Part shown: positions 25,701 through 36,106 of the stretch, piece by piece
How the letters are laid out: every line of letters starts with the position of its first letter
Numbering within the stretch: the first letter of the stretch is position 1
Source: Thunnus maccoyii
Taxonomy: Eukaryota > Chordata > Actinopteri > Scombriformes > Scombridae
Direction of reading: 5' to 3'
Assembly: GCF_910596095.1 (NCBI RefSeq)
Contig: NC_056548.1
Location: forward strand, 7,093,151 to 7,157,150
Length of the DNA stretch: 64,000 nt
Position numbers and translations under genes: made by a program
Notes under the pieces: generated by a model
What the model was told of the DNA's origin: nothing
Seen by the model: only the letters and a program-made list of their open reading frames with translations
Databases searched by the model: none

Positions 25701-26351
25701 GATATCGACAGACTAGGCATCCAAAGGGTCATGGAAGTCACTCTTGACCATCTTCTGGCAAGGTGAGTTTAACAGTTTTGATATTTATTCACTATTTAAC
25801 GTGTTGACTCCAAATGTTTTCCAATGTTTGATTTGAAGTGAACCATGTATTCACACAAACTTTCTCACCTTCTTGAACAGAAAACAGAGACCGATCCACT
25901 TGAGCTTCGACATCGATGCATTTGACCCGTCTCTGGCTCCCGCCACAGGAACACCAGTGAATGGAGGTTTGACCTACAGGGAGGGGATCTACATCACAGA
26001 GGAAATTCATAACACAGGTACAGACGAGTACACATGTGGTCTCAACAGCCTCTAGAGATGGCTTCGTGCTGCTTTTAGTTTCTCAAAAAACACTAAGATT
26101 AAGTTTTAAGTGCTTTTATCTTCATATTTTTGTATCTAACATGAATATATTGATGTGCAGGTCTGCTGTCAGCCATGGATCTGGTAGAAGTAAACCCCGT
26201 CCTGGGAGCGAGCCGTGAAGCTGTGGAGGCCACCGCTTCTCTAGCAGTTGACGTCATTGCATCATCTCTGGGGCAGACGAGAGAAGGCGCTCACGTGCCA
26301 ATGGATGAGATTCCCTCTGTGAAGAACGACACAGAGAAACTCCGCATCTGA
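19799..26351 (+). CDS. arg2: Arginase-2, mitochondrial, complete, 8 exons
   Basis: Exons 19799-19912, 20032-20104, 24133-24307, 24439-24598, 25443-25537, 25658-25762, 25881-26017 and 26161-26351 splice in frame to 1,050 nt and 349 residues (human ARG2 354). The enzyme hydrolyses arginine to ornithine and urea. Binuclear manganese ligands are present: GGDHS, the DAHAD motif ([11 protein letters not shown]) and [10 protein letters not shown]. The N-terminus [16 protein letters not shown] is Arg/Ser/Leu-rich without acidic residues, as expected of a mitochondrial targeting peptide. This, plus the SLGQTREG C-terminal region, favours ARG2 over cytosolic ARG1. The frame stays open upstream of the ATG to 19721 but has no in-frame ATG, so 19799 is the start. 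Intron 2 is 4 kb and holds a hAT MITE and a LINE fragment. vti1b converges downstream. Confidence 0.95.
20824..21074. mobile_element. hAT-like MITE in arg2 intron 2
   Basis: Terminal inverted repeats CAGTGGCTCTCAAA (20824) and its complement ending at 21074 bound a 251-bp non-coding element. The CAGTGG...TCTCAAA terminus is characteristic of hAT elements. The expected 8-bp duplication is only partly visible (5 of 8), so the insertion is old or the boundary is off by one. Confidence 0.65.
21711..22095 (+). mobile_element. 3' end of an L2/CR1-type LINE, degenerate reverse-transcriptase tail
   Basis: The frame at 21778-22044 reads [20 protein letters not shown], then a [12 protein letters not shown] block and a [20 protein letters not shown] block, the conserved C-terminus of the reverse transcriptase of fish L2-like LINEs. 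Upstream, 'LHW-P...YKVLLLT' continues it with a stop codon, so it is inactive and 5'-truncated. It ends in an ATT-rich microsatellite tail. It sits in arg2 intron 2, sense orientation. Confidence 0.8.
22096..24132 (+). other. arg2: Rest of arg2 intron 2
   Basis: AT-rich, no exon or classified element recognised. The 74-codon frame at 23447-23671 has no domain and no splice-compatible ends. Confidence 0.5.
24665..25000 (+). repeat. Repeat family B copy in arg2 intron 4
   Basis: Follows the 2640-3110 copy from 'gtgtctgatatgagttttccac' through 'aacagccttctagcatcac', with small gaps. Confidence 0.7.
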
Positions 26352-27073
26352 GAGTCTAAAGCGAAGCTATGAACTTTATCAACATCCTCCCTGAGCATTC
26401 CGCAATTTTGAATACAAGACTGCAAAGACTGAATCTAATAGTTGCCTGAGTTTGGAAGTGTTTGTTCCCATCGTTTCACTGTATAGTGTAATGTAACCAT
26501 GAAATTATGTCTAGATTCATAAAACTATGAACAGGCTTTACAGATTTGCGGTAAAAAGCCTTTGACATAATTTGGAAACTACTACACTTACTGATGGGAA
26601 AACTTTTCATTTCAACTGCAATACTAAATTATTTTAGCTCCAATATGTAATAAGTGTTAGAGGACATGACTGGCACATATTTATTATATGTTTGGTTTAC
26701 AAGAGAATGAACCTGCTTCAGAGGTTCGTCCAGACTTCTGCGGACTCTCAAACCTGTTTTGTGGCTGTGCCAGTTCGTAAAAACTAGTAATAATGTGTTT
26801 GCACTTTTGGACCAGCTGTGGTTACTGTATTTTCTTTAGAGTTTACTTTTGTATTTTAACAAAGAACCCACTAGTATATGTGTTAGAGTTTCTCTACGTA
26901 TAAACATGTTCTGATTACATCAGTATTATTTGGCTTGAAAATGGTTAATATTTAGCTTTGATTCAAATGCTGGCAAAAAATGCTGGCAGTTATTAGCATA
27001 ATATAACTTGAACTGATCTAATGCTTGGTCTATATTTGACTTGATGTGGCCACTAAATGACTACTGTCCTTGT

Positions 27074-27079
27074 AATAAA
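27074..27079 (+). terminator. arg2: Likely arg2 polyadenylation signal (AATAAA)
   Basis: AATAAA about 720 bases past the stop codon, followed by T-rich and GT-rich sequence (tttatattttggtcttcc, then tgttcatgtgtac) of the type found downstream of cleavage sites. Confidence 0.6.
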
Positions 27080-27200
27080 GAGTTTATATTTTGGTCTTCC
27101 ATAAATGTGATTACATTTTTTGTTCATGTGTACAAGTGACTTTATTTTCTCCTTAGTTTAATTTCTACAGGAGAAATCCATCATTCTGGATGTGAGGCTG

Positions 27201-27645
27201 TAATGTTTACTATGTTCAAGATCTTAGTTTAGTGAGTTAGCATACTAACATTTACTGGTTAACACTAAACTAAATGAAATGAAAAGTCAAGGGACCACCA
27301 AAGTGATTGCAATTCACCCTGATGGGGGCATGAATGTCTGCAGTTGCTGAGACATCAATAAGTCATGAGTATTCATCTTTTGGGGACCATGAATGTTTGT
27401 GCCACTCCATCTGGTATTTGTTGAGATATTTCACAGGATAAGTGAAAAGTCCAACCTGCTGGTGGCACTAGAAGAAACATCGGGGGACCACCAAGGTTAT
27501 TACAATGAATCGTCAGAACACCATGGATGTGAACCAAATTTCAGAGCAAATCCATCCAGTCGTTGAGATATTTCAGTCTGGACCAAAGTGATCAACCGAT
27601 TGATGTCCATCCAGACGCTGACGGCCATGCCAGTGTTGAGGCTAC
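27201..27645 (+). repeat. Interspersed repeat family C, copy 1
   Basis: Paralogous to 40750-41286. Both start near 'aatgtttaccat.ttca.gatcttagtttag', contain 'ttagcatgctaacatt', repeat the phrase 'gaccatgaatgt.tgt', and end in 'gatatttcagtctgga.caaagtg'. It contains internal imperfect tandem units built around 'caaatccatcc...gttgagatattt'. No coding content. A common teleost repeat whose class I cannot name. Confidence 0.7.
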
Positions 27646-29618
27646 AAATACTGCATGTACTTGGAAGAAATCATGGCCATGTTTTCAGTTTTATATAAAT
27701 TGTTATTAGTGTTGCTGGTAACACATTATCAAATATTACATAATTTCCATGAGGTTATACAGCCTTAGTATTTGCCCTTAGCGTGTAGTAACGACACCAA
27801 AAACATTTGCTTTTTGGTTTAGTTTTTTAGGGGAATGTGACGGTAACATTTACAGTTTTACAAATGGTTACATGCATGATTCAGTACTGAGTCCACATCT
27901 TCAAAACCAACATACTAAAGTTATGTCTCCTTGGGGACAAAACTGTTGTGTTGCAGTTGAGTAAATGTGCATTTAGAGTATTAACAACCGGCTTAATAAC
28001 CTGTGCCCAGTTGATTCTTGGATGAAAGCTCAAACTCCTACACTGACAATGTGGAGGAAACAAATGATGGAAAGTGTTGCATGTGAAAAGGTGGTGGGAA
28101 GATTGAACTGGAAGAATCATATGGTTAAAGAACAACGGATCAGCTTTAGTAGGTGTATATCTGGAGGGAGGCAACCCAACCTTGACAAGAATCTGATGGT
28201 TTGGTTCACCTGTAATTGTTGTCATGCAGTAATGCACCACATTATTGTACTTAAATAACTGCCTTTCTTATATTAATGTCTGTTTGGTTACCTGCCTCTT
28301 TTTTGGGGGGATTTTAAATAAAATTAAATAAACTTTAAATTAAAAAAACACACTGCTGGGCATTTTACACAGAAAAGCAAATCCTCCAACAACAACTCTC
28401 ATGTCAATCAGACCACAGAGATACTTTTGTGGCAGTCTTTGAAATAGCGAATCACTTTGTGATGTAGTTTTTTTTGTTTTATTGTGTATATGTCGTTCTT
28501 TAATCATTTCATCACAGACATTTCACACCTTAACTATGAACTGTTTACTTGACCACCATCAGTGAGGCGATACAGATGCCTCCACTCCCACACCAGCAAC
28601 AGCCTTTTTCCTGCTGAACTGTAATAAACCCTTTAAACTGAAGTATTTACTCACCACAACGCCACTTTATATAACACACTGCATCATTACCCAAGTGTAT
28701 ATCTGATGAAGAAATACATCTTTGGGCGATGCCTGCCCCTCCTGGTTTGGCCCCTCGATCTTTTCAACTGTGTGTCACAACCTCAAGGTCTGAATGCAGC
28801 TTCCCTTCCTTCTATTTGCATTCCATCTGATCACTGCCTTGCAACATCTATAGATTACTAATATTTACATAATGTCTACTGTACCAGTTTTTTTTATTGC
28901 ATAAAAGTGCTTCCCTGTCATTGCTCTGGGTCACCTCACCGGCTCAGATCCTCTGTGTCTGTGGGTTCACAAGTCATTAAACTCACACAGCTGAACTGGA
29001 CTTGAATGATGTTCAACAATATATATGCACATCTTATATATCTTGTAAGCTGCTCAAAGGAATTTATATCATGCACATCAGCACTCTATGTCTAAATTGC
29101 ACTCTAGTTAGATGCTAACTGCATCTTGTTAAATACTTCTACTTGTTAAATGACAATAAAGTTGAATTTAATCTAGTCAAATCTAATCATTGATAGTGTA
29201 AGAAATGTGGAAGCATTTTTAAAATGGGCTGCAGATCCACAGAGTTTTGTTGATGTTTGTGTTTGAGTGGGAAAAGTATTCAGGAAATTTGAAGGCTGTA
29301 GTCATTTAAGTGATGCAAAATGTGATTTTATATTAATCACATACATTTTTTTATCATAATTGTTGCTGTTGTGTTGGCTGAAGAGTTTTGAAGATGCTTA
29401 CTCCGTGTTGAACCTTGCATGTAACCAATTGTAAAAAGAACTGCAAAGCAATAAAACTAATTTGTTCTACTCTAACCCAAACTCCCAACCTGATTCACAC
29501 CAGCAGGTCACCAAACATGTTCTACTCGGCCATCGCATGATATGTGGAGGAAAAACATGGTAACAGATGTGCCACTTTGAGAACATTACACAAAAAATAA
29601 CTTTATCACCTTTTACTT
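27646..29618. other. Gap between the converging arg2 and vti1b ends
   Basis: No gene supported. The overlapping frames at 27881-28258 have no recognisable domain. A LINE-type 3' tail is at about 29000-29190. Confidence 0.5.
29000..29190 (+). repeat. LINE-type 3' tail
   Basis: 'gacaataaagttgaatttaatc' followed by TAATC-like units (tagtcaaatctaatc) is the 3' signature of fish L2/Rex-type retrotransposons. The LINE at 48390-48990 ends in a similar tail. No coding portion remains. Confidence 0.5.
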
Positions 29619-29624
29619 TTTATT
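29619..29624 (-). terminator. vti1b: Possible vti1b polyadenylation signal (AATAAA)
   Basis: AATAAA on the minus strand about 960 bases downstream of the vti1b stop. Other hexamers in the region are weaker. Assignment tentative. Confidence 0.35.
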
Positions 29625-30587
29625 TGACAATTAATTCCACAGTAACAGATGCTGTTTACGCAGCACTAACCCGGCCTGGTCTCCACAGCAGATGTTTTTT
29701 TTTTTAATTTGGCCTGTTTGGCTGCCATTCCTAGAAATTTCAGATAAAATGCAAACTAAGGTTAAAGATTAGCTTTAATAATATACAGGCGGTCAAATGA
29801 GGAAAATCGTAGCCTATTTCTAATTTTTGTATTATACAGTGATTAGACAACTTAATTAACTGTGGAGAACATTGCATCTGTCAGAAGAGTTTCCATCCAT
29901 TTTCACATTCACAGGTCTGAAAGACAAATTTGGCTTCAGGTCTCAGTCCTCAGCATTGGAAAAATTAACTCAATACAACCATTCGGATACTGGGCATGAA
30001 CACACTAAAAAAAATAGATTCAACGGGTGCCATTTTTATCGGATACTGTAGTTTAGTTTTACAAAGATAACAGAACATACGGTTGTGTTGAATACTAATA
30101 ATTAAGTATCCCAATCTGAGAATTTATAAACCTCCCAAAACAAAGTCAAAGTATGTCACTAACATTTCACAGGTGCTGTCATGTAAGTAGATCATACTTG
30201 AACACAACCATCCATAGCAGCAAGCACACAAGTCCAGAAAATCCATCCGCAGGGCTTCACAGGTATTAACAGTCTGATAAAACAGTGCAATTCTTAGTTC
30301 TTCCATGGAGTTCCTGTAGGCTTGGTCCATTAACAGGTTAAAAAATGTGTCATTCATGTTAAATGAATGTCACCTATTGACTCATATAGAGGAGAATTCC
30401 TCCCTCGATTAAGGTTTGCTTTAAGACTGAACCGTCTTACTGTCCGTATTTGCACTCACAGCTGGCTGAATGCAGCAGAACAGCGTTATTGCTACTGGAT
30501 AGTCAGTGAAAACAGGTGTAGAGAGTCGGGCTTAGCCTGGATCCAGGGTTTAAGACTGTTTTTTTTTTTAAAGATGGTATAGTTTGC

Positions 30588-33500
30588 TCATTTTCGGAAG
30601 AACTTCAGGTAAACCACAGCACCCAGAATAGCCAACTCCATTAAAATGATGACACCTAACAGCAACTTGTTGGTCACGAGCCTATGAGACAGAAAAGGAG
30701 AAAGTCATTGCGGTAAACATTAAGCAAAGGCTTTTTTCCACTTCTTACATAACCATTTACCGAAAAGGAAGGATCAGATATTGCGAAATTATGATTTTCA
30801 GTTATTTTATTACACATTAAGTGATTCAGATGCTTTTCTAAACAAAAAACAAAATTCAGAGAGATGTTATTTAAAGTGAAATAACTCAGTTGTATTCATT
30901 TGTTACTCATCAAATGCATGTTTTATGTCATTAATGTCCAGCATTTTGTCTTGTTAATGTACAGAGGAGTACAGGTAATTGTGGGAGGCAAAGAAAAAAC
31001 AGAAACATCAAATTCTAGAAAAAATACAGTTAGCATTGAATCATTGAGCACATCAATAAAAAAATACTAACAAGAAGAAATGAGTAAAAATATAGCACTT
31101 ACCGCCGTGACATGGCACGAAGGATTTTTCGACTTCGACTGAGGTTCTCTCCGGTATTCGCCAACTATGAAAAAACAAAAGACAGAAGATATTTAACATA
31201 ACTATGGTCTGACAACATGAAATTGTCTTTTTATAATTTAAAAACACAAAAAAAAATCTAAATCATATTGACCCAGACCTGAGCTGTGCCACCTGCTTTG
31301 CCTCTAAATATCTCAGATATTAACTCTGAATCCATGTGAACTAGTGCAGCGTCATAATCTTGTTTCTTATAGTAGCCAAATAATCATTTAAAGCTCACTC
31401 TGTTTCTGGTGCGGTCCAGCTGTTCCCTCTGCTCTCCGAGCTCCTCGATGATATCTGTGCCAATGTGCTCGGTCTCAGCTGCGATACGCTGACTTCGTTC
31501 GATACTCTGGCTGGCGTTGTTCAGAGACTCCGTACCTTGGAGCAGCAAGGCTCTCTGGGACTGCAAGTGTGTCTGCATGGTTGGGTAAAAATTACAAAGT
31601 CAGCCAGGGTAAATAAAGCAAGAAAAGTCATTTTCAAGACAATAAAATTAATCTTCAGATATTAATTTGTCCTGTTGAATACATTTCAGGGGTAACATTG
31701 CGATAAAATGCTATACACTTCCATTTCTAGTGTGCCTACTTTGCCTCAAACTGACACATCTATGCAAACATCATCAATTTACAGGGTTCCAACATTTTAT
31801 TAAATCCTGTTTTACAAGCTGCAGAGAAGAGATGTAAGCTTGTTGTTCTCAGTCTAGGAAACTGACACAACTACAGATGACATTTTCCACTGATGTTTCA
31901 TACAGGTGAAACATTTCCTGCTATTAGATTTCCTTGTAACTGCACTGGAAATATGTCTTGTAGCCATTATCCAGGGGAATAAGACAAAGAAAAAAGATAG
32001 TGAATAGAGAAATAAAGTACCAACTTTAACATTATGAAGGTGTTTTGAGTTCTCCTTTAGAGTGAGTTTAGTTCTCCTAACCAAGTGACTAAGGAAGGTC
32101 ACTAATGCAAGAAATCTGTCGGGCAACATTCCTGAGTCTTGTGTTTGTCGATGACTCTCACATTAAGCATTTATGACACAAGAAAGTCCACAGCTCCACA
32201 CTCACACTGTGCTGGTTTTCTGATGAATAAATGCCTTGATGACTTCCTTCTACTGGCTGGGAGGAAAAGCCAAACCCTGTAGTTGAGATTTTAATGTCCC
32301 TCTGCAGTTTGCTCAGGTCCCTGCGGTACATGCGCAGCTTTGTACCCATAGCGTTACGGTAGGAGGAGGGAGCCGCTCGCAGCTCTTCTTCCATTCCTTG
32401 TAACTGCAGACAGATAAGAAAAACATAAGGGTCTTATTCTAGAGATAAGATCTTTCTCTGTAGTGAGCTGTGAAATCTGCTTGTGAACATGTTGACGGTG
32501 GTATTTCTGCACAGACAAAACAACCACTGGATTATGTAATATTACAATGATATCTTGACACACCATAACTCAGTCCAATCATGTTTTTGGCATTTCCAAA
32601 AAGCTGAATGTGAAGAAATATGTGAAACTAAAAGCAAAGTTGTGAATCTCTTGATACTAAAGGCAAACTAAGTAAATTCCTTTCTGTTTCTTACTAGTTT
32701 CAAAATGAGTGGTAGGAAGCAGTTTTACTCAAATCCTGTATTTAAAGGACCAGTGTGTAGGATTTAGTGGCATCTAGTGGTGAGGCAGCAGATTGCAACC
32801 AAGTGAATACCCCTCTCTCTCTCTCCCTTCACCCTCCCCTTCCAAGCATGTAGGAGAACCTACGTTGGCTGCGACACTTGTGAAAAACGAAAGGCTGAAA
32901 GGCCCTCTCTAGAACCAGTGTTTGCTTTGTCCATTCTGGGCTACTGTAGAAACATGGCGGTGCAACATGGTGGGCTCATTGGAAGAAGGACCCTCTCTCT
33001 ATTTAGATATAAAGGGCTCATTCTAAGATAATGAAAACACAATGATTCTTAGTTTCAGGTGATTATACACTAATTAAAACATACTTATGAATGTTATATT
33101 CCATTTCTGCAAAGTCCGTTCAGTTAGATGCTGCTAAATTCCACACACTGTACCTTTAAGTACAATTATGAGGTACTTGTGCTTTACTTAAGTATTTACA
33201 TCTTATGTTACTTAATATTTCTTCTCCACTTTATTCCAGAGGGACTTATTGTAGCTTTGTACTGCACTACATTTATTCCATAGCTATAGTTGCTACTTAG
33301 TATTATTATACAAATATGATGCATTTTTACAGATTTAACTACCAAAGATATGCAAAGTTTTTAAAATTAGCTCCACCTCCACAACATACAACAACATTCT
33401 GATTAAATGTTAATGTGCCATTAAAAATCATTAAAACATACAATGACTATCAGTCCAAAAACAACTATTCTGCATAATGGATCATTTTACTTTAGATACT

Positions 33501-34551
33501 TAAATATTATCAGCAGCAATTATTATTATTTACTATATTTACTTAGATTTACTGGTTTCTAGTCCTCTATGATAGTAAACTGAATATCTCTGGGTTGTGG
33601 ACTAAAACATTTTAGGTTGCATCTTGGGCTTTGGGAAACAGTGATCGACATTTTTCACCACAATTAATCGAGAAAATAATTGACAGATTAATTGATCATG
33701 AAAATACTCATTACCTCTTATGTCAAAAACTATATGACACACACAAATATGTTTCTGTTTTTTAACAACTCATAGACATCTGAAATGTGACCCCGACTAC
33801 ACACTGCTTTTTATAAGACATCAAAAGCCAAAAAGGTTGGAAACCACTGGTTTCATCTTTAGCAGTGTGTTGTATTTTAAAAGCTTGTTATATTATCCAT
33901 TGTGTCAAATCTTCATCTGAAAAGTAACTAAAGCTGTCAAATAAATCTAGTGGAGTAGAAAGTACAATATTTCCCTCTAAAATGTAGTGAAGTGGTAGTA
34001 TAAAGTATCATCAAATGGAAATACTCAAGTACAGCACAAGTGCCTCAAAATTGTATTTAAGTAAATGTACTTAGTTACCACTGAAAATCGTTGCAGCTCT
34101 AGCAATAAATTATATATTTTGTCAATATCTGAAAAGAATTTCTACTGCGGTTGTTAAACAAGTAAGTGAAGTATGCACATAAAGCTTTATTTCTATGATG
34201 ATAAAGGCTCGGAGCTTTCTAGCTATCAGATATTTATGTCCAAAACATCCAAACATCAGAGCATCTCACCACTTCCTCCGCCTCCCCCTGCCTCTCATCG
34301 AAGCGTCTCACCAGCCTCTTCCTCTCCTCTGCGGACACAACACAAGCTTCAGTTTCACTGCACACAAAACATCCTCTGAGGTTTCTTATTATGGCGTTTA
34401 GTTAGTTAGGTAGCGTTAACTTTGAGTGTTACAATACCAATAACAAGTGTTTACCTCCGTGGCACTTCAGAGCCCTCTCCGGCATCAGCTTCAGCTCTTC
34501 GTACAGAGATCTGTAGATTTCGTGCAGCTTCTCGAATTCCTCCGACGACAT
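30588..34551 (-). CDS. vti1b: Vesicle transport SNARE VTI1B, complete, 6 exons
   Basis: Exons 34455-34551, 34270-34328, 32206-32403, 31399-31572, 31103-31164 and 30588-30681 join in phase to 684 nt and 227 residues (human 232). VTI1B is a Qb-SNARE of late endosomes and lysosomes that pairs with syntaxin 7, syntaxin 8 and VAMP8. The N-terminus MSSEEFEKLHEIYRSLYEEL starts the three-helix Vti1 N-domain. The SNARE helix covers TEHIGTDIIEELGEQREQL through NLSRSRKILRAMSR; the Gln in GEQRE is the probable zero-layer residue. The C-terminus is a tail anchor (LLLGVIILMELAILGAVVYL) ending KFFRK. The first ATG is in exon 1 just 8 bases after an AAA-rich leader. Divergent from the retinol dehydrogenase gene, convergent with arg2. 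Confidence 0.95.
32742..33159. mobile_element. Intact MITE with TTAA flanks in vti1b intron 2
   Basis: TTAA flanks at 32742-32745 and 33156-33159. The inner termini read AGGACCAGTGTGTAGGATTTAG-like (left) and AGGTACAGTGTGTGG (right, reverse complement), with inverted similarity over about 22 bp. No transposase. It belongs to a very common teleost MITE family with 'ggaccagtgtgtaggatttag' ends. Like the 1766-2343 element it uses TTAA, but the sequences are unrelated. Confidence 0.8.
33165..34085. repeat. Teleost 'aagtac' composite repeat, copy 2, rearranged
   Basis: Begins in forward orientation ('gaggtacttgtgctttactt') and ends in reverse orientation ('aaatgtacttagttacc'). It is a fusion of two copies or an internal inversion, with a MITE piece at 33552-33705 in the join. 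The segment 33766-34048 is nearly the same as 37181-37461. Confidence 0.65.
33552..33705 (-). mobile_element. Fragment of 'gggctgcaac' MITE
   Basis: 'gtttctagtcctctatgatag...gggctttgggaaacagtgatcgacatttttcacca...attgacagattaattgat' matches the interior of the MITE also found at 37812-38068 and 58630-58862. It inserted within the composite repeat. Confidence 0.65.
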
Positions 34552-34721
34552 TTTGAAGGATGTGTAACGTTAGTCAGCTGCCTTTTCTAGAGGAACTACT
34601 TTGTCTTTTTTCCCCTGGTAAAAACAGCAATACCAACAAATCACAACTGTACCGAAATCTAGTTTTGGGCTTTGATGACAATAATAAGTTCCTCGGGACT
34701 CTTCCGCATGATGGCCCTCAC

Positions 34722-34733
34722 GATCACGTGACA
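34722..34733 (-). promoter_or_regulatory. vti1b: CLEAR-type E-box upstream of vti1b
   Basis: The palindromic TCACGTGA core is at 34724-34731; read on the minus strand it is GTCACGTGATC, one base from the TFEB/TFE3 consensus GTCACGTGAC. It lies about 175 bases upstream of the vti1b ATG, a usual position for lysosomal-network promoters. A TFEB role is inferred; USF or MITF could bind the same site. Confidence 0.5.
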
Positions 34734-34915
34734 AAAACTCCAAACTAAAAATCAAATACCATGTTCTGGTAAATTTCTTACTAAAATCTAAAACCGCACT
34801 CCGCATAATAGTAATACAACTAACGAAAATAATGCCAGACCATGGTGAAAACGACTTTAAAATTACGTGAACAACAATTTTATGCAGGCGTTAGGCAGAC
34901 AGCTTTCACTGGCAC

Positions 34916-34932
34916 CTTCTGGGAAATGTAGT
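34916..34932 (-). promoter_or_regulatory. ZNF143/THAP11-like site, vti1b side
   Basis: On the minus strand this reads ACTACATTTCCCAGAAG, close to the ACTACAATTCCCAGMATGC class bound by ZNF143/THAP11 near vertebrate start sites. It is 365 bases from the vti1b ATG. Confidence 0.55.
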
Positions 34933-34949
34933 TTTTAAACAGATCTGAG

Positions 34950-35940
34950 TGGGAAAATGTTTCTTTTGGTTTCTTTTTGGTAATTATAAGGTTGTCGTAC
35001 ATGTTTCTGTTGAAACCGTTATTCAACCACTACTGTACAGACATGGAGAGAAAAATATCTTATACATAAATCTATTATTATATAACTTGGTTGGTAAGAA
35101 ATTGTAAGAAAAACATCATGGTAGAAGGCATGAAATCAAATAAAGATAATTATACAAACGTTATTAAAATCTATTGTACAACACGATTTATGCATCAACA
35201 ATCGCATACTTATTCAATATCAAGTTGTTTTATTGAGCCCATGACTGTAAACCTATAATGTTTGATTTCATTTACCCATTTCTACATGTGTGCACTTATT
35301 TAATTATTAATATATGGTTATTGTTTACATAACTCGGCTCTTGTTTTTCTTTTTTTCTCCTTGGACCGGTGCTATTGATAGAATGCATCGTTACAGTTAC
35401 GACAAGAATTTGTAGGCTATCATATGGTCAAATAAAGCACTTGGAGAAAAAAAAGAAGTTATTAGAAACGTGAAATCTGATTGTTTTAATCAGTCTTATT
35501 AGGTAATCTGAGTCCCTTAATTGGATGGGAATCATTGAATTTCCTTCCTCTTTCTTAATGTATATTTGTATATATTCTAAATAGTCTGTCCCTTAATGTA
35601 TATTTGTAGATATGTTGCATATATTTTAGTCTCTGTCTAATCTTTCTCTTCTCTCTCCCTTTTTTATAATTCTAAATATTTTATTATACAATGTAATTGG
35701 AACTTGAGCTTGAAGAAGCCAAATTTCACTGCTTTCAATGTTGCCACCCACTGTGTTGCTGTGCATGTGACAATAAAATAATGTAATCTCTATCTATCTA
35801 TCTATCATCCATGTCTCGCCATGCTAAAATAAAATCATTTATAAACTTTCCAAATAATGGTTTACTTTCTTAAAAATATTAAAATCCGCTGGTAAATAAA
35901 AAAAGAAAAAGATATCACTAAAATGACAAGTAATCTCATT
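34950..35940. other. Intergenic region between divergent vti1b and rdh12
   Basis: AT-rich with no gene. At about 35700-35806 there is a LINE-like tail ('gcatgtgacaataaaa') ending in a (TCTA)n microsatellite at 35788-35806. Confidence 0.5.
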
Positions 35941-35964
35941 TTTTTTCTGTGGCCAACTGCAGAA

Positions 35965-35983
35965 ACTACAATCCCATGATTCC
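35965..35983 (+). promoter_or_regulatory. rdh12: ZNF143/THAP11-like site at the rdh12 promoter
   Basis: ACTACAATCCCATGATTCC, a close match to the ZNF143/THAP11 promoter motif, 124 bases before the ATG at 36107. The surrounding 35983-36100 is locally GC-rich. The 12-mer ATCCCATGATTC is shared with the rbm25 promoter. Confidence 0.55.
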
Positions 35984-36106
35984 GTGCGCGGTGTCTCTTT
36001 CGCCCCCGCTACACCCCGCACTCCTTTATGCTTTGACATCAGCTGTTCTGCTCCAGAGCAGCAGCGTCCTGCAGGAAGAGACGGGAAAGCGCAAATCCGT
36101 GTTGTG

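Noticed and set aside
27881-28258. Overlapping open frames on both strands between arg2 and vti1b
   Set aside because: No domain, no splice context and no start context; probably chance frames.
35984-36106. N-terminal extension of rdh12 upstream of 36107
   Set aside because: The frame is open but has no ATG, and the family N-terminus is a hydrophobic anchor starting exactly at 36107.
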